Part shown: positions 1-9,800 of the stretch, in pieces
Numbering within the stretch: position 1 is the first letter of the stretch
Layout: each line of letters opens with the position of its first letter
Origin: Nematostella vectensis
Taxonomy: Eukaryota > Cnidaria > Anthozoa > Actiniaria > Edwardsiidae
Reading direction: 5' to 3'
Length of the DNA stretch: 64,000 nt
Assembly: GCF_932526225.1 (NCBI RefSeq)
Contig: NC_064038.1
Location: forward strand, 5,688,741 to 5,752,740
The notes under the pieces: model-generated
Databases searched by the model: none
What the model was told of the DNA's origin: nothing
The model's input: only the letters and a program-made list of their open reading frames with translations
Program-made: the position numbers and the translations under genes

Positions 1-2685
1 GACATTTTTTCTATAGCAGCGAACGTAGTTAGGGGAGTTTACACGGCGTGAAAGTTGGAGTTTTCACCCGTTGTGGTTTTATGGAAAACGGCTGAAATGT
101 ATCAGACAGAATGCATTTTAACGTGCTGCTATTGAATTCTGAATCAAATCCCATTGTTTTTGCCGTCGTCGTTGCTTAAGGTCCCTAGTGTTTCGTCGAC
201 GGCAACGCGTACGGCGACGCCAGAAAACAATTGAGAATTCAAAGGGCCAGACGTAAAATGCACTCTGAAATGGAACACAACGTGAAAATTCCAAGTTTCA
301 CGGTCTAGCGAGGACGGGAACGTGTATGGCTATCCTTATTCGCCATGGTAGTAATAAGATTCTAGGCTTTTCTATAGTTTTTGGAGACTATAAAAACGAG
401 TCATATAATATTAACTTCTTTAAATTTTATTGACACTGGACCACCTGAAATTTTTCCAAAGTATTTTTTAAGAAAAGTTACCTGGATTATCAAGGCAACA
501 ATAACGTACTACAAATAATCTCAATTTTATTGCTCGCTTTTTTGTTTTATTCTTCAAAAAATACGACTATTGTCAACACCGCCAATCTTGTAGCTTCGCT
601 TTGTTTATTTGTTATTTAACTTCGCATATATTCCACGTATTCTTTTTAAGCAAAAAATAGACTTCGTGAACAATGCAGAATTCACCTATTTAAAAAAAGT
701 TTGACGATAAGAGAATGGAAAATGGAACAAAGTTTGGCCAATAATGTTTCCTTGTATTTAAAATTCGTTCGTTCATTACAAGGACCTCGCTACAAACTTA
801 AATTAGCCTCACTGAATGTCATTAAAAGATACAAGACTTGTTTTACCTAACCAGTGGTTTTTGGCATTCATCATTTTCCATTTTCTTATAGTCAACCTTA
901 ATTGAAAGCTTTGTCCCATCATTGACGAAACAATCCAACTTTTGGATGTATTAAAATCATTGCTAAATGGATAATTCGTTAACATCAGAGGAATAAGAAT
1001 TAGGTAATATTCCCTTTTTGCTAAATACACGAAAACTGATTTTGGTAATCCTTGTCAATGATGCACTTGACCAAAAAAGTTGAAATAGGAAATGGGCTGT
1101 TACTTCCCAGCCATGTAACATTACAAACAAGATTCTAAACTGTATTTTGCATAAACAGGTTACAAAATAATCTAAAAATCAAAGTTCTTGGGTGGAATCT
1201 AATTACGAAAAAGTAAAATGAATTGAATGAAATATGGAGATTACCTACATGGAATGAATAAAGATGGGGGAAAAGAGCTTGTCAACAAATTTTAAATAAT
1301 AATCAATTGGGACATTGATTGGGATTTGCCGGGTAATAAAAAAACAAAACATCAGAAATAACATTAAGGGAGTTCTGAGTCTCCAGGAAACGGCCATGAA
1401 GCCAGAGAGGAAAAAAAATTAACTTCTTTTTTTTTTCCTTTCTTACGAAGAATTATATAGACAAATTTAAAAATTCACGAGAGAACGTGTATGTTGTATG
1501 GATTGGGGTTTAAATTTGTATTCTGTTTGAATAGAGTTGAAGCTAAATTTATTCGATGAAGAATGAATTAATGCAAGAGTTTTAAAAAGGAAAAAAAAAT
1601 ACCCGGGAACATCTCTGAATATTATCGAATAGGAGCGCAAAGAGTTATAGGTTTTGAACCAACACATCGAGCGACTTGTATAGTAAAATCCTAACACAAA
1701 AGTTTATTTGTTTCTGGTCATATCTGATTACTTTTACGATGCAATTTCCTGGACGAAAGATGTTAAATAAGAGTTATGATTTTCTTTATTAATGATTATG
1801 ATTTATTTTTTCTTTCTTAAATAACTACAATGGGTTCTCACATAGAGTAACAAGAAAATCGCAAAAAGTGAATCGGAAAGAAACTTACGCTTTTTTAATA
1901 TTTACCTTCAAATTGACAGACGATATTTCACTTCACACCCTTAAGAAAATACGGACATTTATGACATTTTTTACTTCTATCAATCAACATTGTCTGTAGC
2001 AACGCTCCTGGAAAACCTTTGGTATCCCGTTCCACGCTTTGTAAACATCAGAAAAAAAAATATTGGCAAATCTGTGCGATCCGCGAATTGTAAATGCTGT
2101 CAACATTTACACAGATTGCATGCATATTGTGCAGATTAAAACGTACTGAAACTACAATATAATACTAAGAAAACACGAGCGAGAGTGAAAATCATGTGAT
2201 GGCAATTACTTTTTTTACATAGGAAATAATCGGAAGTGATTTCACTGTCTTTTATCGTCGCTGTACGCAGAGGCGGCTCTTTATTATGACACGTTAAATT
2301 AAGGTGTAGTTACGACCGTCTTCCTCTTATTGACTTCCCGCGCAAACATTTCGTAATTTACGCCGCGATATAACATCGCGTACCCAGACCCGACAGGGCA
2401 GACTCGCAAGGCCGGGCACCTAACCGACATGTTGAGGTAGATATGTCTTGGTAAAAACAAGTGTGACAAGCCAAACAGAGCCAATCTATGCAGCACACCT
2501 AAGATAAAGTCTCCAAGCTAGGATTATCAACAGTTGCATTTTAATTAAGAGGAAAAAGGAAACGTGCTGAGTAGCTCTACCTTCAGGACAAAGAGAGACA
2601 AAAAAAGAAGATCGAAACTAAAAGGTAGAGTGAATTATTTTAAAAAGCCGAAAATTAATTAGCTCGTTGGGAGCGAGAGAGCCTT
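1..2685. other. No gene recognised; AT-rich spacer
   Basis: I read both strands and found only short open frames without family features, splice context or low-complexity explanation. In particular, none of the missing 3' exons of the minus-strand VPS45 gene further right can be recognised here. Confidence 0.5.
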
Positions 2686-3561
2686 TTAAGGTGGCGCGCC
2701 GAGGTTGTTTTGGCTAAACGGCTTATATACTATGTTCCCTACAGAAGACTCATTTTCGGCGCGATTTTCGTAAATTTTTCAGATTTTATTAATACATCTA
2801 TGCTTTATCAGATTTCGCTAGATTTACTCTTCTTGGAAATCAAATTATTTTTTGTCATGCAAGTTAAAAGGAAGCAATATTTTTATATTCAAATAAAAAT
2901 CTCGAAATCTGCGCGATGAATTTATGGCCTATTTTAGCCATAGCGTCGGATAATAGTTTAGAAGAGGCGCGGCTTGGGCTCAAATGTTGAAAAGGAATAA
3001 ATTCTTTAGTTTTCAAATTATCTTAATAAAAATACTCTCGAATTGACCATCTGGAATTTATTATTGTGCAACACTGGTCCTCTTGTCCCTCTCACACAAG
3101 TTGCGTTAGGGTGTGGACTTAGCAGGGGGCGTAAATTCGGGGATGGATCTTTGTAGGCAAGAGTGCATTTATTTTTTCAAAGATTGCGAGGATAATTTTG
3201 GCGTAAAATAAAGATTCATCAATCGCGAAGTTTGACAGGTCAGTTTAAGCCAAAAATTCGTGTGCTTTAAGCTGGAGTATTGTTAGGTGTTACTGTGAAT
3301 TTAGAAAAAAAATCATTTAGAAAAAAATTCACCGCGCAGATTTCGATATTTATATTTTAATATAAAAAAATTGCTTCCATTTACCTTGCATGAAAAAATA
3401 TAATTTGATTTCAAACAAGTGTGAATCTTGCGGGATCTGACAAAGCATAGATGTATTAATAAAATCTGAAAAATTCACGAAAATCGAGCCGAAAATGAGT
3501 CTAATATAGGGAACTTAGTAAAAGCTGTTTAAGCCAAAACAACCTCGGCGCGCCACCTTAA
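2686..3561. mobile_element. Foldback/MITE-like element with about 230-bp inverted ends
   Basis: The first about 230 bases (2690-2915) return in reverse complement at 3332-3557 with scattered mismatches. Both arms begin GGTGGCGCGCCGAGGTTG and run through matching blocks such as ATTAATACATCTATGCTTT. TTAA stands immediately outside each arm (2686-2689 and 3558-3561), so a TTAA target duplication is likely, although the flanks are themselves palindromic (TTTTAA/TTAAAA), which leaves the exact ends uncertain. The middle, about 2916-3331, has no transposase-like reading frame, so the element is non-autonomous. TTAA targets are typical of piggyBac-type elements, but the ends do not let me assign a superfamily. 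Confidence 0.75.
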
Positions 3562-4430
3562 AACTATATCTTTCACAAAAAAAATTTGCTCCAACGTCAC
3601 TTTGGAAGCACCAGAAATTCCAACTTCAGCGGAAAGTTGGTAAAGCTATTGTAGAATTGAGATTACCTGGAAAAGCAAACTTGTACAGGTATAGTCAGAA
3701 AGACACAGGAAAAGCTAAGATTTATCTCCAATAGTAAAAAATTCGAAAAATAACAACTGATTCGAATACAAGACAATGTTTGTGTGTGGCTACATCTATA
3801 CAGGACGTGCCGCACGTTAGAAAGGGCCGATTCTCAAGGAAGCGTGTGTTTTATTTATCAAATTGTAACTTTTGTTTTTGTTATTCTGATTTGGCAGGTT
3901 GGTGGCCGTAAAGAGTTAGACGCGGAAAACTTCAAAGTACACCGACGCTTTTTTTATCCATTGACCAACCAGCAACATAATCCCAGTAACAATTAAAGAA
4001 GTGAGAAGACGCGACAGGAGTTGACTGGGAACAGGAGTGGAAAGTTTCACGCTTTAGAATCACTCAACACCGGTAAACTTGATGCAAAGCGGATTACGAG
4101 GGACTTCTCAACGAAGAAACTTGCTTCTACAGTTCGGTATAAAGAGCGGGTTTAACATCTAATTGAGATTTGTATGATGGATTAAGAACGCAATTGAAAG
4201 AGCCTTCGTGAAAATTTCAACCTGTAAGGTAATTCAAGCTACCGAATTCACGTTCCGCGTAACAAATATTGTGGCAACTCGATAGTCTCTCGAAAGTCAA
4301 CTCTTTAGGTTGTTTTTCGTGATATCTTCAAGGAAAAATTTCGGTTCCTTGTGCCATCAATGTCAAACTCATTCCATATCCTACCACAAAACCTCCTAGC
4401 CACTGCAAGGTGTTTAAAATTTGCTTTGAA
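3562..4430. other. No gene recognised
   Basis: There is a 70-codon open frame at 3784-3996 with no recognisable feature. Nothing else is supported. Confidence 0.4.
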
Positions 4431-4690
4431 GAGGAAAGATTTAGAAGACGGCAGATCCTTTAAAAAAAAGGTTTAAAAGAAGACTGCAGATAAGAGAAAA
4501 AAAGTAGAAGACTGTAGACAAGAGACAAAAAATAGTAGAAGAGTGCAGATAAGAAAAATGAATTAGAAAAAGACTGAGGACAAGAGAACATATTTATAAA
4601 ATAAAAGATTTAGAAGACTGTAAATAAGATAAAAGATTTAAAAGACTGGATATGAGAGAAAATATTAGAAGACTGGACATACCATCCATG
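4430..4690 (+). repeat. Degenerate purine-rich tandem repeat
   Basis: Imperfect copies of a unit resembling AGAAGACTGCAGATAAGAGA follow one another at roughly 30-40 bases, with length variation between copies. It ends about 140 bp before the GPCR start codon and probably lies in its promoter or 5' UTR. Confidence 0.6.
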
Positions 4691-4830
4691 AACCAACAAC
4701 TTAACAAACTATCTTTAGTCGCAAACTCTACAATTTCGTGGTCGGCAATTATCACTAGACGATCCTAATTTGTCCCTGAGGTAAATTAAGAGAATTGATA
4801 TTTTAGATACCAGAACTCCTGGAACTCATA

Positions 4831-5757
4831 ATGTCGATACATAGCAACGATACCAACACCAGCTTACCCCCGATATCCCTCGTCACCCCTATCATTTACG
4901 GCATCCTTGGGTTAGCACTGGTGCTGGCAAATGCCACAGTTCTACAGCTCTTCTACCGTAACAGAGAGCTCCGTACAGTGAGCAACTCCTTCCTAGCCAG
5001 CCTGGCCGTGAGCGACCTCTCGACCGGCCTCCTGGCCATCCCGGCCAACATCGCCTGCATCTTGACTCTGCAGCTGGACGTGTGCATCTCCATGGATATG
5101 TGTATGAGGTTTCTGGGCTTCTCCACGGTGTCACACTTAACGGTACTCACACTGGAGCGGTACGTTCGCATCACGCGTCCCTTCGAGTACAGGTCGCGGG
5201 TAACGCGCGGGAAATCGCGGCTAGTTATCGCGTCCATGTGGGTTTTCTCCCTGGCAGCGTCCCTCGTGCAGCTCATCTGGATCAAAGATGAGACCATCAG
5301 CGAGGACACGATTATCCTGATAGAAATAATCTACGACATCATTTCCTTTGGCATCGTTGTCATCATCCCGCTAATTATCATCACCATCATATACATCGCC
5401 ATATTCCGTTACATCCGACAGCACAACCGAAAGTCCAGAGAGTTCGCCATGACGTCACTAACGGTTGCGGACGCGTCGCGTCACCAGCTGCGCCGGGAAG
5501 CCAGCGAGAAGAAAGTCCTCGCGGTCTTCCTGGCCATGATAGTCATTTTCATACTAGGTACCTTCTTGTACTTTTTCCTGGCCATAATTATCGACCTCCA
5601 GGAATACCACTCCATCAGGTTCACGCCAGGCACCATGAACATTCTCATCAAGTCCACCATGTTTTTCCGGTACTTTTCGTCGCTTTGCAACCCTCTCTTG
5701 CTCACGTTCTTCAAGCAAGATTTCTATGGAAGTCTGAGAGCATCTTTGAAAAAATGA
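4831..5757 (+). CDS. Class A (rhodopsin-family) GPCR, single exon
   Basis: A 308-residue intronless receptor with seven hydrophobic segments. TM1 is at about 20-42 with the conserved Asn in LANATV. TM2 is at about 52-75 with LAVSD, the usual LAxxD sodium-site motif. The TM3 end carries ERY at about 108-110, the DRY equivalent that couples to G proteins. TM4 has a Trp at about 137, and TM5 has its Pro in VVIIPLII. TM6 at about 225-250 lacks the usual CWxP. TM7 has NPLLL instead of NPxxY. The extracellular tail is short, with potential N-glycosylation at NTS. The start ATG is the first in frame and leaves an N-terminus of normal length. The ligand cannot be told; such intronless amine/adenosine/melanocortin-like receptors are expanded in cnidarians. 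The last about 110 bp of the coding region are repeated just downstream. Confidence 0.9.
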   Translation: MSIHSNDTNTSLPPISLVTPIIYGILGLALVLANATVLQLFYRNRELRTVSNSFLASLAVSDLSTGLLAIPANIACILTLQLDVCISMDMCMRFLGFSTVSHLTVLTLERYVRITRPFEYRSRVTRGKSRLVIASMWVFSLAASLVQLIWIKDETISEDTIILIEIIYDIISFGIVVIIPLIIITIIYIAIFRYIRQHNRKSREFAMTSLTVADASRHQLRREASEKKVLAVFLAMIVIFILGTFLYFFLAIIIDLQEYHSIRFTPGTMNILIKSTMFFRYFSSLCNPLLLTFFKQDFYGSLRASLKK

Positions 5758-5773
5758 AGAGTTTGATAACTCT

Positions 5774-5895
5774 TACCAAGTCCACCATGTTTAAAAGAAT
5801 TTCTTTACAGTACTTATCGTCGCTTAACAACCTTTCTTACTCACGTTCTTCAAGAGAGACTTCAAGCGAGATCCTTGATAAAGTAAACCATCTTA
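5774..5895 (+). repeat. Tandem copy of the GPCR 3' coding end
   Basis: The block starting CAAGTCCACCATGTTT at 5648 recurs at 5778, about 130 bp later. It is followed by matching TACTTTTCGTCGCTT / TACTTATCGTCGCTT and CTCACGTTCTTCAAG segments, so the TM7 region (CNPLLLTFF) is repeated in degenerate form after the stop codon. Confidence 0.75.
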
Positions 5896-6034
5896 CGATA
5901 TTTGACACCATCTTTAAAGAAGTGAGCACTTTAACTAAACTCAGAAAACACCATTGAGGGTGCGAGCACTATCCTTGAATAAACTCTTTTATTACTTTCT
6001 TAATGTTTTACCGACGGGCGGGCGAACATTTTCC

Positions 6035-6265
6035 CAAGCTACTCTGTAGAGCTATATTGCACCGGATCTGACAATGAACTTAATGCAGATTATCGGTGGA
6101 CCGTCGACAAAAAAAAGTTACAAAAACAATTAACTACCGACTCACGTCGAGCGGCAGACGTTTTCATATACTACCTTTTAGAGCTTCATACCACCTGGAT
6201 CTTCGGTGACAATGAGTTTACTGCTGATTATCAGTGAACGGTAGACAAAAACAAAACGGCACAAA
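6035..6265 (+). repeat. Two-copy degenerate tandem duplication
   Basis: Segments around TAGAGCTATATTGCACC (about 6047) and TAGAGCTTCATACCACC (about 6178) continue in parallel through GACAATGA and GATTATC blocks to AAAAAC. The spacing is about 130 bp. No gene is recognised in this stretch. Confidence 0.5.
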
Positions 6266-6412
6266 AACTCTAGTATTCAATATTACGACTAACTTTGGAT
6301 GATAACAGTGGACCTTCGGAAAATATTGGTTCTAAAAAGGATAAGAACTGTTTACGGAAATTTTAAATAGTTCTTTCTTCAACGCTTGTGTAGCACCGAT
6401 TGCTATTGGTCT

Positions 6413-6478
6413 GATCAGGATCGAGACATCGTTGTTCGTATGCCTCTCGTATCGTAATGCGTAGATCATGACCACTCT
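6413..6478 (-). repeat. Stray copy of the middle of VPS45 exon 12
   Basis: These bases are almost identical to 6899-6964 inside exon 12 (for example GTTGTTCGTATGCCTCTCGT). The copy lacks the exon's splice acceptor and its 3' end. Confidence 0.85.
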
Positions 6479-6716
6479 AAGCAAGTCTGACGGATGCAGG
6501 GAAACAGACTGACTAGATTTAAATCAGATAGAATAAACAATATTTGCATGAAATGTGTGTGTAAACTGGTGTGCGGGTAAATGGGATGGGGTAGAAAGAG
6601 GTAGAATGAATAACGGGGTTTGCAATGGATGTTTGAATTGATATTAAAGTTAAGGTGAGAATAAAACATGTGTATCTTCACATCGTTCGTTCGTACTACC
6701 GCCCCCCCCCACTAAC

Positions 6717-6770
6717 CCGTTTGTATTGCTCTCCCACCCCCCGTCGGGCGAGCATGTTGACCGATCGACA
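6717..6770 (-). repeat. Stray copy of the 3' end of VPS45 exon 12 with its donor
   Basis: This stretch matches 6848-6896. It encodes the same residues ([14 protein letters not shown]), and the donor is GTTAGT where the exon has GTAAGT. Together with the copy further left it looks like a duplicated and scrambled exon 12. It is followed by short (CT)n and C runs. Confidence 0.8.
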
Positions 6771-6848
6771 CGTTACTTTTGTTGGTGTCTCCTGTACCCC
6801 CCCCCTCTCTCTCTCTCCCTCTCTGTCTCTTACACAATGACCACTTAC

Positions 6849-9800
6849 CCGTTTGTATTGTTCTCCAACCCCCCGTCGGGCAAGCATGTTGACCAGGGTC
6901 GAGACATCGTTGTTCGTATGCCTCTCGTATCGTAATGCGTAGATCATGACCACTCTAAGCAAGTCCAGCTCCGACACCTTATCGTTAGCCATCAGTCGGC
7001 GGATGTTCTGTTGAGGGTAGCAAATATGTGCATTAGAAATTCAAGTCTGTAGATCTAACTTGAGTTTGAATATTAAAACTGGCATATTAAAAAAAAATCC
7101 CGTGTTATTTAATACTTGAGAAATAGAACTGCGCTGAGTTTATAGAAGGATGGATCGAAATTCATCGAAGCGGATTTAATTCACTACTAATTCACTACTG
7201 AGATCTTATTTGCATAGTTTCATAGCCTACGAAACCACGCGTCACGCGATTCGGGCGTTAAGAGTGATCTACACCCATCTACCTCTTTGTCCCTGGATGG
7301 TGGTGATCCTGCCTGTATTATAGTCCTAGTCCTAGTAAGCCTTTACTATCATATCGAGGAGAAATCTTGAAATAATAATACTGAAAATATTGAATAACGT
7401 TCTAAAATCACTAGCCGATCCAGGCGATGAAAATAAAATTACTTTTTAAAAATTGGTATGGAAGGGCAGTAACAAACACACAAACATTTAAAGTGTGCTT
7501 GGCAGATAGTCTTATACCGCATTCACACCAGCACTTAAACCAGTTTAGAGGTAGTTTAATTAAACTGGTTTAAATCCCAATCTCCCAAGAGTGGACAGAG
7601 CCAAGAACAAAACTGAATAGACTGTGCTGTACATGTTACCAAGTGATCATTTAGCTAGTAAGAATTCAACACAATGGGAAACTTGGCAAGTTATCAGGCA
7701 AAGAAAAAACTTGTTTAACTAAACTTGGTTTTGGTGTGAATATAGCATTAGCTATTGACTAGTGATTAAAACGCATAAATTTACGTCACAACCAAACAAC
7801 CAAAACGCCTAAAGCTGTTGGAAGTTCTTAAGGAATAAGGTGACCCAGCAGACTACTAAAAGTGATCCATACACCTGACTAGCAAAGCTATATCTCCCTT
7901 ACAACCCATCCAGGGCTCTTGGTCAATTTCCCTGCGGAATGACCGGTTTGTCACGCCAGCACTAGCTCAGGCTAAACACCTACCACACCCCTTCTTCTGC
8001 ACCCTACTTCTGGTAGCTCGACCACACCTTCACCTTCACCTGTAATGCAGCATAGTGATCGTTCTGACAAGCCAGCCCTTAATTATCATCTCCTATCTAT
8101 CATACAGCAGAATGGTCATTCTGACAAGCGAGCCCTTTATTATGATCTCCTATCTATCATACAGCAGAAGGGTCATTCTGACAAGCCTGTTCTCGTTTCT
8201 GACCTCCTACCTGTAAGGCAGCAGAGTGGTCATTCTGACAAGCCAGCTCTTGTTCAATTTCTGAGACATCCAGCAAGCACCGATCACTGACCAGCCGAGA
8301 CAGCTCGCTCACCATGGTCACGTGTTTGGAGACGGTACCTGACATCTTCTTGAATTGGGGGTAATTCTCCACAAAGTTCTAATAATAAGAAACACCACTG
8401 TTACTATTTGGTAAGGAATCGACAATGGCGTGGTAACCCAAATTCCAAAAAGAGGTACCATCCAGCTATGCATTCATTGCCTAGCGAATTGATTTAAAAC
8501 GATGGCAGCACTCATGATCGATGCTTAAATGTCACAATCGTACACTCCTTGAGTCTTTCATTGTCCATGACTCAACCTTTCCCCACAAAGCAATGCTGTG
8601 TTCTACAATGCTTAGAGCGGAGAAATTTGAGAAAATGTTGCGTCTTCCATCCCATCAGTAAACTCAAGTTTCTTATGGGTACAAGGTAGGGCTGGGTTGA
8701 GGTAAGGGTGCATTATCAGTGCTGAGCCTACCGCCCCATCAGAGGATTCAAGTTTCTGATACTGTAGGGTACAAGATACGGTTGGGGTGTGTTAAGGGTA
8801 CATTATCAGTGTATAGCCTACCATCTTATCAGAGGATTCGAGTTTCTGATACTGTAGGCTACAAGGTAGGGTTGGGGTGTGTTAAGGGTGCATTATCAGT
8901 GCTGAGCCTACCGCCCCATCAGAGGATTCAAGTTTCTGATACTGTAGGGTACAAGATACGGTTGGGGTGTGTTAAGGGTACATTATCAGTGTAGAGCCTA
9001 CCATCTTATCAGAGGATTCAAGTTTCTGATACTGTAGGGTACAAGATAGGGTTGGGGTGTGCTAAGGGTACATTATCAGAGTTGCGCCTACCATCCCATC
9101 AGAGGATTCAAGTTTCTGATAATGTAGGGTACAAGATAGGGTTGGGTTGAGGTAAGGGTACTTTATCAGTGCTGAGCCTACCGCCCCATCAGAGGATTCG
9201 AGTTTCTGATACTGTAGGGTACAAGATAGGGTTGGGTTGAGGTAAGGGTGCATTATCAGTGCTGAGCCTACCGCCCCATCAGAGGATTCAAGTTTCTGAT
9301 ACTGTAGGGTACAAGATAGGGTTGGGTTGAGGTAAGGGTGCATTATCAGTGCTGAGCCTACCGCCCCATCAGAGGATTCAAGTTTCTGATACTGTAGGGT
9401 ACAAGGTAAGGTTGGGGTGGGGTAAGGATTCAAGTTTCTGATACTGTAGGGTACAAGGTACGGTTGGGGTGTGTTAAGGGTACATTATCAGAGTTGCGCC
9501 TACCATCCCATCAGAGGATTCGAGTTTCTGATACTGTAGGGTACAAGGTAGGGTTGGGGTGTGTTAAGGGTACATTATCAGTGTAGAGCCTACCATCCTA
9601 TCAGAGGATTCAAGTTTCTGATACTGTAGGGTACAAGATACGGTTGGGGTGTGTTAAGGGTACATTATCAGTGTAGAGCCTACCATCTTATCAGAGGATT
9701 CAAGTTTCTGATACTGTAGGGTACAAGATAGGGTTGGGGTGTGTTAAGGGTACATTATCAGAGTTGCGCCTACCATCCCATCAGAGGATTCAAGTTTCTG

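Noticed and set aside
4892-5309. Minus-strand frames of 80 and 118 codons opposite the GPCR
   Set aside because: Antisense shadows of the receptor coding sequence with no family features.
9062-9433. 123-codon minus-strand frame with repeats
   Set aside because: It is the VPS45 intron minisatellite read through; its resemblance to VPS45 comes from the copied exon edge.
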